Notes under the pieces: generated by a model | The model's database searches: none | The model's input: only the letters and a program-made list of their open reading frames with translations | What the model was told of the DNA's origin: nothing | NCBI GenBank assembly: GCA_036337765.1 | Contig: JAYZDP010000207.1 | Span: 1-39,071, forward strand | From: JAYZDP01 sp036337765 | GTDB lineage: Bacteria > Acidobacteriota > Thermoanaerobaculia > Multivoradales > Multivoraceae | Length of the DNA stretch: 39,071 nt | Direction: 5' to 3' | Shown here: positions 24,278 through 33,225 of the stretch, in pieces | Numbering within the stretch: position 1 is the first letter of the stretch | Layout: every line of letters begins with the position of its first letter | Program-made: the position numbers and the translations under genes

Positions 24278-25545
24278 TCTTCGATCGCGGCATAGACGAG
24301 CGCCCGGAGCTTGCCGTGGTCGTCGACGGCGCCGGCCGGAATGATCTGGGTCAGATATACGACCACCAGCTCCTCGGCCGGGTCGACCCAGTAGCTGGAG
24401 TGGTAGGCACCGCCCCAGCCAAACTCACCGACCGATCCCGGCACGCCGCGAGCGCCGATGTCGACGACGACGGAGAACCCCAGGCCGAAGCCCGAGCCGC
24501 GGTTCCACCCGAACTTCTCGCCGACGTGGTTGGTGGTCATCAGCGCCACAGTGGCGGGCGAGATCAGCCGCTGGCCGTCGAGACTGCCGCCGTTGAGCAT
24601 CATCTGTAGGAAGCGTCCGTAGTCGCCGGCGGTCGACAGCAGCCCGGCGCCGCCGGAGAAGCTGGTGCGGGGACCTTCGAGGTATGCACCCTGCCCGACC
24701 ATGTGTCCGGGGTCCGGGGCGCGTTGAAGCCCGTCCGCGCTGGCGGAGTAGACCGTTGTCAGGCGGTCCTTCTTGTCCTTCGGCAAGTAGAAGTGCGAGT
24801 CCTTCATGCCCAGCGGGCCGAGCACACGCGCGTGGAGGAACTCAGCCAGCGTCTGGCCGGAGACCACCTCGACGACGGCGCCGAGAATGTCGGTGGAGTA
24901 GCCGTAGACGAAGGCCTCACCCGGCTGCGCGTCCGCCGGCAGGCTTGCCAGGCGGTTGATGGTCTCGACGACCGGCTCTTTGCGATCGGCGAAGTACCAC
25001 CCTTGGATCCCCGCCTGATGCCAGAGCGCGGCCGCGGGTCCGTTGCCGTAGCCGAAGCCGGAGGTATGGGTCAGGAGGTCGCGCAGGGTGATCGGACGGT
25101 TGGCTGGCACCACGCCGTAGTCGTCGCCGACGGCGATCGCGACCTTGTGATCAGCGAAGGCGGGGAGGAAGTCGCTCAGCGGCTGCCCGATCAAGAGCTC
25201 CCCGTCCTCTTGCAGCATCAGGATCGCGAGCGAGACCAGAGCCTTGGTCTGCGAGGCGATCCGAAAGATGTCGTCTCGCCCCATGGCTGCGCTGGCCTCG
25301 CGATCGCGGTTGCCGAAGGCCTCGTGATAGACGAGCTTGCCGCGCCGCGTCACGAGTGCGACCGATCCGGCGAGCCGATCGTCGTCGATGTAGCTCTGGA
25401 GCACCTCCGACAGGCGCTCGAGCCCCTGCGACGACATGCCCACTTCTTCCGGCTTTGCGGTGGGTAGCGGCGGCTCGGCCGCGATCGGGTAAGCGAGAGC
25501 GGCGACGAGAGCGAGAGCGCCGAGGCGCAGGGCTTCTGTCTTCAT
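24274..25545 (-). CDS. Class C beta-lactamase-fold serine hydrolase, secreted
   Basis: This 423-residue protein has a signal peptide (ALALVAALAYPIAAEP) and the serine beta-lactamase/penicillin-binding fold. The SxxK nucleophile motif is Ser98-Gln-Thr-Lys101 in RIASQTKALV, and the Tyr motif is in YGYSTDIL. The C-terminal block FGWGGAYHSSYWVDP corresponds to the third motif. Such proteins are usually esterases or D-aminopeptidases, not antibiotic-destroying enzymes, and beta-lactamase activity should not be assumed. The ATG at 25545 has GGAGG a few bases upstream. A short remnant of a homologous C-terminus lies at 34.2 kb. Confidence 0.85.
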   Translation of the reverse strand: MKTEALRLGALALVAALAYPIAAEPPLPTAKPEEVGMSSQGLERLSEVLQSYIDDDRLAGSVALVTRRGKLVYHEAFGNRDREASAAMGRDDIFRIASQTKALVSLAILMLQEDGELLIGQPLSDFLPAFADHKVAIAVGDDYGVVPANRPITLRDLLTHTSGFGYGNGPAAALWHQAGIQGWYFADRKEPVVETINRLASLPADAQPGEAFVYGYSTDILGAVVEVVSGQTLAEFLHARVLGPLGMKDSHFYLPKDKKDRLTTVYSASADGLQRAPDPGHMVGQGAYLEGPRTSFSGGAGLLSTAGDYGRFLQMMLNGGSLDGQRLISPATVALMTTNHVGEKFGWNRGSGFGLGFSVVVDIGARGVPGSVGEFGWGGAYHSSYWVDPAEELVVVYLTQIIPAGAVDDHGKLRALVYAAIED

Positions 25546-25621
25546 GGTGAACCTCCAGGGAGGCCGATTGTAGTGGCACTGGCCATCGCCAGGTGGTATC
25601 CGTATGTGAGAGGAGGACTCC

Positions 25622-26659
25622 ATGGCCCTACCCAGAATCGCGATCAACGGCTTCGGGCGCATCGGGCGTACCGTCACGCGGATCGCCAAGATGCGCCACC
25701 ACTTCGACGTCGTCGCGGTCAACGACCTGGCACCCGCCGACGACCTGCTCTACGCCTTCAAGTTCGACTCGATCCACGGTCGGTACCCGGGCGAGGCGAC
25801 GCTGGACGGCGACCGGATGACGATCGACGGCGATCCGTTCCTCATCCTCTCCGAGCGCGAGCCCGCCAAGCTGCCCTGGAGGGAGCTCGCTATCGACTAC
25901 GTGATCGAGTCGACGGGGAAGTTCCGCCACGTCGAGGAGCTCGAGGAGCATCTAGAGGCCGGCGCGCGGAGAGTCTTGGTGACGGTGCCGACGAAAGACG
26001 ACCTCGACTCGACGGTCGTCTTGGGGGTCAATGACGAGGTCGTGACGCCGGAATCGAGGATCGTGTCGAATGCTAGCTGCACCACCAACTGCACGGCGCC
26101 GGTGGCCAAGGTGTTGCACGAGACCTTCGGCATCGAGCGTGGCCTGCTGACCACGGTCCACGCCTACACCTCCGATCAGCGGCTGCTCGATGCGCCGCAC
26201 CGCAAGGATCAGCGTCGCTCGCGCAACGCCGCGACCAACATCATTCCCACTTCGACCGGTGCCGCTCGGGCGGTCGGTCGTGTGCTGCCGGAGTTGGAGG
26301 GCAAGCTCGACGGCATCGCCATGCGCGTTCCGGTACCGGATGGCAGTGTGGTGGACCTAACGGTCGAGCTCAGCCGAGACGTGACCGTCGAAGACGTCAA
26401 CGCGTCCATGAAGACTGCCGCGGAGGGTGTGCTGGCCGGGATTCTCGAGTACAGCGAGGAGGCGATCGTCTCGAGCGACATCGTCGGCAACTCACACTCG
26501 AGCATCTTCGACGCGCCCCTGACGCTGGTCTTGGGCGGCAATCTCGTCAAGGTCGTGAGCTGGTACGACAACGAGTGGGGCTACTCGAGCCGGGTGGAGG
26601 ACCTGATCAGCCGGCTGGCGGAGATGGACGGCCTCGACGACGTGGGGGAGCCGACTTGA
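25622..26659 (+). CDS. gap: Glyceraldehyde-3-phosphate dehydrogenase
   Basis: This 345-residue enzyme converts glyceraldehyde-3-phosphate, phosphate and NAD to 1,3-bisphosphoglycerate. The Rossmann motif is INGFGRIGR, the cofactor-selecting region is VAVNDLAPADD with the Asp that favours NAD, the catalytic Cys153 is in SNASCTTNC, and His180 is in TVHAYT. The C-terminal WYDNEWGYSSRV is intact. GGAGG precedes the ATG at 25622. The gene overlaps pfkA by four bases (TTGA), forming a two-gene glycolytic operon, which is not a common pairing. Confidence 0.96.
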   Translation: MALPRIAINGFGRIGRTVTRIAKMRHHFDVVAVNDLAPADDLLYAFKFDSIHGRYPGEATLDGDRMTIDGDPFLILSEREPAKLPWRELAIDYVIESTGKFRHVEELEEHLEAGARRVLVTVPTKDDLDSTVVLGVNDEVVTPESRIVSNASCTTNCTAPVAKVLHETFGIERGLLTTVHAYTSDQRLLDAPHRKDQRRSRNAATNIIPTSTGAARAVGRVLPELEGKLDGIAMRVPVPDGSVVDLTVELSRDVTVEDVNASMKTAAEGVLAGILEYSEEAIVSSDIVGNSHSSIFDAPLTLVLGGNLVKVVSWYDNEWGYSSRVEDLISRLAEMDGLDDVGEPT

Positions 26660-27684
26660 GGCGAATAGGAGTCATCACTTCCGGCGGCGACGCGCCCGGC
26701 ACCAACGCCTGCGTGAGGGTGCTGGTACGGCGTTGCCTTGCCGCAGGCATCGACCCGGTGGGGATCTTTGACAGTTGGGATGGCCTCTTGGCGGGCACCG
26801 TACGGGTGCTCGAGAGGGAGGACGTTGTTGGGATCGTGCAGACTGCGGGCACCATCCTGCGCTCGGCTCGCAGTCGCCTGTTTCTCGAGCCCGGCGACGC
26901 GGAGCGGGCGTTGGAGGCACTGGCGGCTCACGGCGTCGAGGGGCTGATCGTGGTGGGCGGCAACGGGTCGCTGACAGCAGCGTCGATACTCGCTGAGAGC
27001 GGCTTTCCCGTGGTCGGCGTACCTAAGACCATCGACAATGACGTGCCTGGCACCGATACGACGGTGGGATTCCGGACGGCCGTGCAGGTGGCCACCGATG
27101 CACTCGACAACCTTCGAGCGACCGCCGAGAGTCACAGTCGAGTGATGGTGCTCGAGGTCATGGGGCGCAACGCCGGCTGGATCGGAGTCGAGTCAGCGAT
27201 CGCCGGCGGTGCGGATCTGGCGCTCGTGCCCGAGCGGGCGTTCCGCATGGAGGATGTTTACGACCGGCTGCGAAAGCGCCACGAGGTCCATGGTCGCAAC
27301 TACAGCATCGTCGTGGTGGCCGAGGGGGCCCGGGACGAGGGCGGCATCCTTTCGCCGGTTGCGTCGGCGAAGGATCGCCTCGGCCGGCCGCGGCTCGAAG
27401 GTGTCGGCATGGTCCTTGCGCGCGAGATCGAGAGCCGACTCGGCTACCCGTCGCGCTGCACGGTGCTCGGCTACCTGCAACGAAGCACGGCTCCGGTTGC
27501 TGCCGACCGGATCCTCGCAACTCGCCTGTCTGATGCCGCCTTCGAGCTTCTCCTGGCCGGCGAGAGCGGGGTAATGGCGGGGCTCGAGGGCGGGCAGGTG
27601 AGCCCAGTCGATCTGCACGGGATTGCTGGCGGCAACCGTCGGATCTCCGACGCGGACCTCCGTCTCGCGGACGTGTTCGGCTAG
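26656..27684 (+). CDS. pfkA: 6-phosphofructokinase
   Basis: This 342-residue enzyme phosphorylates fructose-6-phosphate. I chose the TTG at 26656, which overlaps the gap stop (TTGA), because it starts RRIGVITSGGDAPGTNA, the normal N-terminus, and GGGGGAG lies upstream. In E. coli numbering, which happens to match, Gly104 is the ATP-type residue but Lys124 (VPKTIDNDVPG) is the pyrophosphate-type residue, so the donor is ambiguous. Position 103, usually the Mg-binding Asp, is Asn (GGNGS). Catalytic Asp127 and Asp129 and the substrate motif MGRNAG are present. It may be an ATP- or PPi-dependent enzyme. Confidence 0.93.
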   Translation: MRRIGVITSGGDAPGTNACVRVLVRRCLAAGIDPVGIFDSWDGLLAGTVRVLEREDVVGIVQTAGTILRSARSRLFLEPGDAERALEALAAHGVEGLIVVGGNGSLTAASILAESGFPVVGVPKTIDNDVPGTDTTVGFRTAVQVATDALDNLRATAESHSRVMVLEVMGRNAGWIGVESAIAGGADLALVPERAFRMEDVYDRLRKRHEVHGRNYSIVVVAEGARDEGGILSPVASAKDRLGRPRLEGVGMVLAREIESRLGYPSRCTVLGYLQRSTAPVAADRILATRLSDAAFELLLAGESGVMAGLEGGQVSPVDLHGIAGGNRRISDADLRLADVFG

Positions 27685-27693
27685 TTCGGAGGT

Positions 27694-28650
27694 TTAGCGC
27701 TTGCGCCGGGCAATAGCGTCGAGGCTGATGAACTCGTATACCAGGTTCGCCGCCAGGAGCGATGTGATGGCGGCGGGATCGTAGGCCGGCATCACTTCGA
27801 CCACATCGTAGGCGCGGATGTCGAGCCCGACGAGGCCGCGCACGAGCTCGATCGACTCGGTGCCAGTAAAGCCGGCGACCTCCGGGGTTCCGGTGCCGGG
27901 CGCGTAGGCGGGATCCACGAAGTCGATGTCGAAGGTGAGATAGGCGGGGCGGTCGCCAACACGAGCGCGGATCTGCTCGATCGTCGAGGGGACACCCTGT
28001 CGGTGGAGCTCGGGCCCCGTCAGCACCTCGAAGCCGAGCTCGGCGCTGATCGAGGCGTCGCCGGCGTCGTAGACCGGGCCGCGCAGGCCGATCTGGATCG
28101 AATGTTCGAGGTCCAGAAGCCCCTCCTCGACCGCGCGGCGGAAGGGCGTTCCGTGGGTGTCTTTGCCGCCGTAGTAGCCCTTCCAGAGGTCGCTGTGAGC
28201 GTCGAAATGGATGAGGGCCAGAGGTCCGCGAGTGGCGTGGGCAGCGCGTAGCAGCGGCAGCGAGACGGAATGGTCACCGCCGAGAAAGATCGGTGTGGCG
28301 GGACTGGCGACGATCGGCTTCGCGGCTTCGGTGATGCGTGAGTGTGACTCGGGCAGATAGCCGGGGACGACAGGAAGATCGCCGAAGTCGACGCCGCTCG
28401 ATACTTCGAAGATGGCGATCTCTAGCGCGGCGTTGTAGGGGCGCAGCGTGACCGAGCTGGAGCGGATCGCCTCGGGACCGAAACGCGCGCCTACTCGGAA
28501 GGTGGCTCCGGTGTCGAATGGCACGCCGACGATTGCGAAGTCGACGTCGTCCAAGCGGGTGACATGCGGCAGTCGCATGAAGGTCCGCAGACCCGAGAAG
28601 CGCGGCAGCTCCATCGCGTCGACCGGTGCGTATCCCTTGGTGGGGGCCAC
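27694..28650 (-). CDS. Agmatinase-type ureohydrolase
   Basis: This 318-residue protein of the arginase/agmatinase family hydrolyses a guanidino group to urea using two Mn ions. All six metal ligands are visible: His127 (GGDHS), Asp150, His152 and Asp154 (FDAHSD), Asp241 and Asp243 (TFDIDFVDP). Length and sequence fit agmatinase or guanidinobutyrase/guanidinopropionase better than arginase. It starts with GTG, preceded by GGGAGC, 9 bases after the stop of the SGNH gene on the same strand. No polyamine gene neighbours are visible, so the exact substrate is open. Confidence 0.88.
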   Translation of the reverse strand: MAPTKGYAPVDAMELPRFSGLRTFMRLPHVTRLDDVDFAIVGVPFDTGATFRVGARFGPEAIRSSSVTLRPYNAALEIAIFEVSSGVDFGDLPVVPGYLPESHSRITEAAKPIVASPATPIFLGGDHSVSLPLLRAAHATRGPLALIHFDAHSDLWKGYYGGKDTHGTPFRRAVEEGLLDLEHSIQIGLRGPVYDAGDASISAELGFEVLTGPELHRQGVPSTIEQIRARVGDRPAYLTFDIDFVDPAYAPGTGTPEVAGFTGTESIELVRGLVGLDIRAYDVVEVMPAYDPAAITSLLAANLVYEFISLDAIARRKR

Positions 28651-28659
28651 GTCCGCTCC

Positions 28660-29805
28660 CTACCGCGTCTCGCCGAAGTTGTCGGCGAGGGCCGCCAAGT
28701 CGAGCCCATCGACGATGCCGTCGCCGTTGATGTCCGCGGCCACGATGTAGCGCCTGCGGTTCGTGGTGGAGCCGAATGCGGTTCCGAGAACCGCCAGGTC
28801 GACGCCGTCGACGCGCCCGTTGAGGTTCAGATCGCCCTCGAAGATACTGCCGCCCTCGTCGACGATAAAGAACAGGACGGATCGGTCGACCTCGTTGGGA
28901 ATGGCGGCCAGATCGCGCGATACCAGATCGACCGTTACGAGGCCGGTCAGCTGTCCCTGGGGATCGAACGAGATTCGCTTGCGGCTGGCGTTGCCGCGCA
29001 CGTCGGCGCCCACCTTGACCCCGTTGACCTTGATGTCGGTCGCCGACGTGTCAGCGCCGGAAATGAAATCCCAGATCTCGAGCTCGAGCGCTGTCTGCGG
29101 ATCTTGCCCCGAAGAGAAGTTCTCAGGTTCGGTGAGGCCCAGCACCGGTGGCACGGTGTCGATGCCGAGGATCCCGTCGGCAAAGACCCTGGCGATGATG
29201 TCGTAGCCCTCGCTGTTGGGATGGCCGATACCGTCGCCCGGGAGATAGGCGTAGAGATCCGGCGAGAAGTCTGGGATCGTGAAGTAGATCTCGAAGACGT
29301 CGGCGAAGAGGTAGCTCCGCCGGCCCGCGATGTCGCGAATACCCTGGTTGATCAGTCGGGTCTGGAAGTTGTTCCGGTCCACGTCGGCCCACTGAAAGCG
29401 CGGCGCGAGAGTCGCGAGCACGACCTCCATTCCGCGTGCTCTGGCGCGCTTGGCCATGTCTTCGAGGTTGAAGAGCGTCGTCTCGACAGAGATTTCGTGG
29501 TGGAGGTCGTTCGTGCCCTCCATGAGGAGAAAAAACTCGCCCCCCTCGTTGAGTACGCTTGTGACGCGCACGATCCCTTCGGTTGTGTCCTCGCTCGCGA
29601 GGCCGCGATTGCGCACCCGAGCCAGTTTCACGCCGCCGGCGCGTAGGTTCGCCTGCAACCGGGTCGGGTACCCCCCCTGGTTGGTCTCGTCGCCGACGCC
29701 CTCGGTGATGCTGTCCCCGAAGGCCACGTATGTGGTCTGAGCTGCCGCTACCACGGGGACGATGAGCAGTCCGAGGAAGACCAGTACTGATTTGAGCGGT
29801 CGCAT
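28660..29805 (-). CDS. SGNH/GDSL hydrolase with C-terminal dockerin-like repeats
   Basis: This 381-residue secreted esterase has a signal peptide ending near AAAQ and the GDSIT block with nucleophile Ser32. The Asn-block is LMEGTNDLHH, and the Asp/His block is GDGIGHPNSEGY. After a linker domain, two calcium-binding dockerin type I repeats end the protein: DLNLNGRVDGVDLAVL and DINGDGIVDGLDLAAL, followed by NFGETR. In cellulosome bacteria dockerins attach to cohesins; free-living Acidobacteriota and Planctomycetota also carry single dockerin-like repeats with unknown partners. No cohesin is in the window. The likely substrate is an ester in a polysaccharide or lipid. Confidence 0.87.
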   Translation of the reverse strand: MRPLKSVLVFLGLLIVPVVAAAQTTYVAFGDSITEGVGDETNQGGYPTRLQANLRAGGVKLARVRNRGLASEDTTEGIVRVTSVLNEGGEFFLLMEGTNDLHHEISVETTLFNLEDMAKRARARGMEVVLATLAPRFQWADVDRNNFQTRLINQGIRDIAGRRSYLFADVFEIYFTIPDFSPDLYAYLPGDGIGHPNSEGYDIIARVFADGILGIDTVPPVLGLTEPENFSSGQDPQTALELEIWDFISGADTSATDIKVNGVKVGADVRGNASRKRISFDPQGQLTGLVTVDLVSRDLAAIPNEVDRSVLFFIVDEGGSIFEGDLNLNGRVDGVDLAVLGTAFGSTTNRRRYIVAADINGDGIVDGLDLAALADNFGETR

Positions 29806-29941
29806 GAGCCGACTTACAGATTGTGGATCGGGCCCGGGTCGGCCGGACAAACGATGCTAGGGGCCGCCATCGCGGGGTGTCAAGTGGGACCACCGCCAGC
29901 GCGTTCTGGGTCGCGTCAGTGCGGATCGATAGGCTCTGGGC

Positions 29942-30328
29942 ATGAGCCTCCTGCCTCTGAAGTTGCGAGATCTCTTTGGCGCCGGCCTATTCCTGGTCTT
30001 AGTGGTCTCAACTTGGACGGGGTGTGGCCTTCCAGAGCTCGAGGAATCCCCGCCAGTGACGGGTGAGGCACAGCCGCAGGATGCACCGATCGCGATGCCC
30101 CTCGTCTGGGCGGAAGAGGAGAACTTCGAGATCTCGAGCGCCTTGCGCGAGGCCGGGAGCGAGGAATGTGCCGAGTACCGCTGGGTCGCCGACGCCTTGG
30201 CGCAGGGAGAGTGGCTGGCCCAGTGCCGCCGCCCCGGCGGGGTGTGGGAGCGCGAGCTGCGGATAACCAGAAACTGGTACCGCAACAACTATCGCGTCTT
30301 CGATCAGCCTCTCGGCACTGGTTTCTGA
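29942..30328 (+). CDS. Small predicted lipoprotein of unknown function
   Basis: A 128-residue protein with a lipoprotein signal ending STWTGCG (Cys about residue 28). The mature part is acidic and short with two further Cys (EECAEYRW, AQCRRPGG) that could pair. I do not recognise the family. The ribosome site is weak. It sits on the same strand, 58 bases before the sulfatase gene, and could be its operon leader gene. Confidence 0.55.
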   Translation: MSLLPLKLRDLFGAGLFLVLVVSTWTGCGLPELEESPPVTGEAQPQDAPIAMPLVWAEEENFEISSALREAGSEECAEYRWVADALAQGEWLAQCRRPGGVWERELRITRNWYRNNYRVFDQPLGTGF

Positions 30329-30386
30329 CCTCCCCGATTGGCGAGAGCTGACCTGGCCGCCCTGCTAAAGTAGCCGCTTCCAAGAG

Positions 30387-31865
30387 GTGACAGTGTTCAT
30401 CGAGAAGCGCTCACCAGCAGTATTGTCGTCCGCTAGCGGGAAGGGGCTAGACCGTCGCACTTTTCTCGGGCTGACCTCCGCCGCCGCAGCGGGTGTCGTG
30501 CTGGGTGAGGGTTGTGTGCAACGTTCCTCCGTTGCTGAGCGTCCCAACGTTCTGTTCATCGCTGTCGACGATTTGAATGACTGGGTCGGAGTGTTGGGCG
30601 GGCACCCGAACGCCTCGACGCCGAACCTGGACCGCCTCGCGGCGCGGGGTGTCTGCTTCACCAATGCTCACTGCTCGGCTCCGATCTGCAGTGCTTCTCG
30701 AACGTCGGTCCTATCCGGTCGTGAGCCCTACAACTCGGGCGTCTACACCAACGCTCAGCAGTTTCGCGATTACCTGCCCGATGCCGTGAGCATTCCGCAG
30801 CATTTCATGCGCTCCGGCTACGAGGTCCTCGGCGCCGGCAAGATGTTCCACTCTCCCGAGCCCTCAAGCTTCCACGAGGAGTTCCTCATTGAGCAGAAGG
30901 CGCTCGGGAGTTTTCGCAGCCCCGATGACGGCTGGGGATTGGCTGGCCGCCCCAGTTTCAACTGGGGCCCGGTCGACATCGATGAAGAAGAGCTGCACGA
31001 CCGCCAGCTCGCACGTTGGGTAGAGTCGGTGCTGGCGCGATCGTTCGACGCACCCTTCTTTATTAGCGTCGGGTTGGCACTACCGCATCTGCCCTGGTGG
31101 GTTCCGAGAGACTATCTGGAGCGTTTCCCTCCCGACGAGATCTCGCTGCCGTTGCTGTATTACGCAGACCGAGCCGACATTCCGGGGCGTGCCAAGGAGC
31201 TCGCTCACTTCTCTTTCCGGGCACGGCTGGTGCGAGAAGCAGGGCAGGACACGAAGGCCGTGGCCGCGTATCTGGCTGCGACGGCGTTCATGGACGACGC
31301 CCTCGGGATCATCCTCGACGCTCTCGATGCGAGCCCCTTCGCAGACAACACCGTCATCGTGCTGTGGAGCGACCACGGTCACCACCTGGGCGAGAAGGGC
31401 CACTGGAGTAAGTACGTGCTGTGGGAGGACTCGACGCGTGTGCCCCTTGCCGTGGTGGCGCCAGGTGTGACCCAACCCGGCCAGCTTTGCTCGCGACCGG
31501 TAAGCCTTGTCCACCTGTACCGCACGCTGATCGATCTCTGCGGCTTGCCTGAGGTGGCCGAGATCGACGGCGTAAGCCTGCGCCCGTTGCTGGCCGATCC
31601 TCAGGCGGCCTGGGAGTTGCCGGCCTTGTCGATGGTCGATGTCAACGTGGCGGTGCGCACCGAGCGTTGGCGCTACATTCGCTACGCCACTGGCGGAGCA
31701 GAGCTCTACGATCACGACGATGACGAGCACGAGTGGCTCAATCTGCTGTGGGGCAATCAGGATCGTCGCGAGCTCGTGGCGGAGCTCGAGAAGTGGATGC
31801 CGGAGAGCTTCGTGCCAACCAGCCAAAGGGGCTCTGGACTCGAGGAGCCAGTGTCGGACATCTAG
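30387..31865 (+). CDS. Sulfatase of the iduronate-2-sulfatase type, Tat-exported lipoprotein
   Basis: This 492-residue sulfatase has a twin-arginine signal (LDRRTFLGLTSAAAAGVVLG) followed by a lipobox-like GEGC (Cys43), so it should be exported folded and lipid-anchored. Metal-binding Asp61-Asp62 (FIAVDDLND) and the FGly site Cys101 in CSASRTSVLSG (C-x-A-x-R) are present; this variant is accepted by anaerobic sulfatase-maturing enzymes in other bacteria. The second metal site is SDHGHHLGEKG. The GTG at 30387 is the chosen start; a GTG at 30393 would cut two residues. No sulfatase-maturing enzyme gene is in the window. Substrate probably a sulfated polysaccharide, by family. Confidence 0.88.
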   Translation: MTVFIEKRSPAVLSSASGKGLDRRTFLGLTSAAAAGVVLGEGCVQRSSVAERPNVLFIAVDDLNDWVGVLGGHPNASTPNLDRLAARGVCFTNAHCSAPICSASRTSVLSGREPYNSGVYTNAQQFRDYLPDAVSIPQHFMRSGYEVLGAGKMFHSPEPSSFHEEFLIEQKALGSFRSPDDGWGLAGRPSFNWGPVDIDEEELHDRQLARWVESVLARSFDAPFFISVGLALPHLPWWVPRDYLERFPPDEISLPLLYYADRADIPGRAKELAHFSFRARLVREAGQDTKAVAAYLAATAFMDDALGIILDALDASPFADNTVIVLWSDHGHHLGEKGHWSKYVLWEDSTRVPLAVVAPGVTQPGQLCSRPVSLVHLYRTLIDLCGLPEVAEIDGVSLRPLLADPQAAWELPALSMVDVNVAVRTERWRYIRYATGGAELYDHDDDEHEWLNLLWGNQDRRELVAELEKWMPESFVPTSQRGSGLEEPVSDI

Positions 31866-31881
31866 CGTCCGCTTGCCGACG

Positions 31882-33222
31882 ATGCGCTCCCTCGGCGAAC
31901 GTCTCGGTCAGTGGCGGCCGGTGGCGACAAGTATCGCGCTGGTGATCTCACTCGGTGGCATCCGGGCCAGTGCCGCCGACCGGGTGCCGGCCGTTGTCGT
32001 TCCTGGAGTGACCGGAACCCAGCTTCGCGATCCAGCCTCCGGCGGGCTGGTCTGGGGCACCACTGCCCACATGATGCGGCCCCGCGATCTCGGCTACTCG
32101 ATCGCCCTGCCGCTCGCCCCACCGTCCGACGATCCCTCGAAAGTGCATCCCCAGGCGCGCTACGAGCCGGTGGAGCCGTTGTGGGTGCTGCGGCTCTTGG
32201 GCTTCAGGAAGGAGATCTATCGCCCCCTCGCGGAGGAGTTTCAGGCCCGGGGGTTCAAGCGGGGAGATCTCGGCAGCGTCGAGCCAGAGGGTGAATTCTT
32301 CTTCTTCGCCTACGACTGGCGGCGCTCGAACGAGGACACGGTCGTGCGCCTCAGTGAGCAGCTCCACCGAATGGCCACGTTCAGAGGTGAAGGAGTGCAG
32401 GAGGTCGATCTCCTCTGCCAGTCGAACGCGGCTCGGATCTGCCGCTGGGCCGCCAAGTACGGTGCCCTGCCGCTCGCCGATGCCGAGGCCGGAGCGGCAC
32501 CGGAGCCTACTCGCTTCCGCATTCGCAAGCTGCTGCTGGTCAGCGCCTCCAACAGCGGATCGCTGCGGATCCTCGAACAACTTCACCGCGGCCGCCGCTA
32601 TCTCCCCGGCGTCGGCCGCAAGCTCAGCCAAGAGACGCTCTTCACGATCCGTCCGCTATTCGACGATCTGCCGCTCGGCCGCAGCGACGCCTTCTTCGGG
32701 ACAGATGGACGCAGCCTCGATGTCGATCTCGGCGATGCGGCGGAGTGGGTGCGAAACGGCTGGTCGGTCTTTGGCGCCGACGTGCGGGCGCGCATCGACA
32801 AGCGCGGACGAACCGATCTCTTTGCAACGCACGCCCAGCGCTTGAGCTACCTCGAGGAGCGTCTTGATGTGGCCCGTCGCGCGGCGCGACTGCTGGCGGC
32901 GGACTCCCCGCACTTCTCAGCGGTCGGCTACTACCTTCTCGAGAATCGCTCCCAACGGACGATCGATCGCGCGCTGCTGATCCGCGACGGCAAGGGTCGC
33001 GGAACGTACTTCACGGGCGACGATCGGATCAAGTCGGTGGCCGCGCTCGATCGGCTCGCGACGTCCGGTGGAGACGGCCATGCGCCGCTGGCCAGTCAGC
33101 AGGACCTGTCACCGCAGGAGAAGGCCGCGACGGTGCGCCGAGAGACCGTCGTCGGCGGCCACTTCGAGATGCTGATCGGCGCGCGCGCGCTGGAGCTGTT
33201 GTTCTCGTTTCTTGCCGACTGA
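31882..33222 (+). CDS. LCAT-like alpha/beta hydrolase, secreted
   Basis: This 446-residue protein resembles the lecithin:cholesterol acyltransferase family, whose members move acyl chains between lipids and sterols or act as phospholipases. Diagnostic parts are PAVVVPGVTGTQL near the start, the family hallmark FFAYDWRRSN, and VVGGHFEML at the C-terminus with the expected catalytic His. The nucleophile elbow, normally G-x-S-x-G, is Cys179-Gln-Ser181-Asn-Ala183 (LLCQSNAAR), which weakens certainty about activity. A signal-like N-terminus (SIALVISLGGIRASAA) follows the ATG at 31882, 16 bases after the sulfatase stop, suggesting co-transcription. Confidence 0.75.
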   Translation: MRSLGERLGQWRPVATSIALVISLGGIRASAADRVPAVVVPGVTGTQLRDPASGGLVWGTTAHMMRPRDLGYSIALPLAPPSDDPSKVHPQARYEPVEPLWVLRLLGFRKEIYRPLAEEFQARGFKRGDLGSVEPEGEFFFFAYDWRRSNEDTVVRLSEQLHRMATFRGEGVQEVDLLCQSNAARICRWAAKYGALPLADAEAGAAPEPTRFRIRKLLLVSASNSGSLRILEQLHRGRRYLPGVGRKLSQETLFTIRPLFDDLPLGRSDAFFGTDGRSLDVDLGDAAEWVRNGWSVFGADVRARIDKRGRTDLFATHAQRLSYLEERLDVARRAARLLAADSPHFSAVGYYLLENRSQRTIDRALLIRDGKGRGTYFTGDDRIKSVAALDRLATSGGDGHAPLASQQDLSPQEKAATVRRETVVGGHFEMLIGARALELLFSFLAD

Positions 33223-33225
33223 AGG

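Noticed and set aside
24274..25545. Antibiotic resistance beta-lactamase
   Set aside because: The SxxK and Tyr motifs are those of general serine hydrolases and esterases in this fold. Nothing specific to resistant enzymes (for example a classic AmpC KTG context) was seen.
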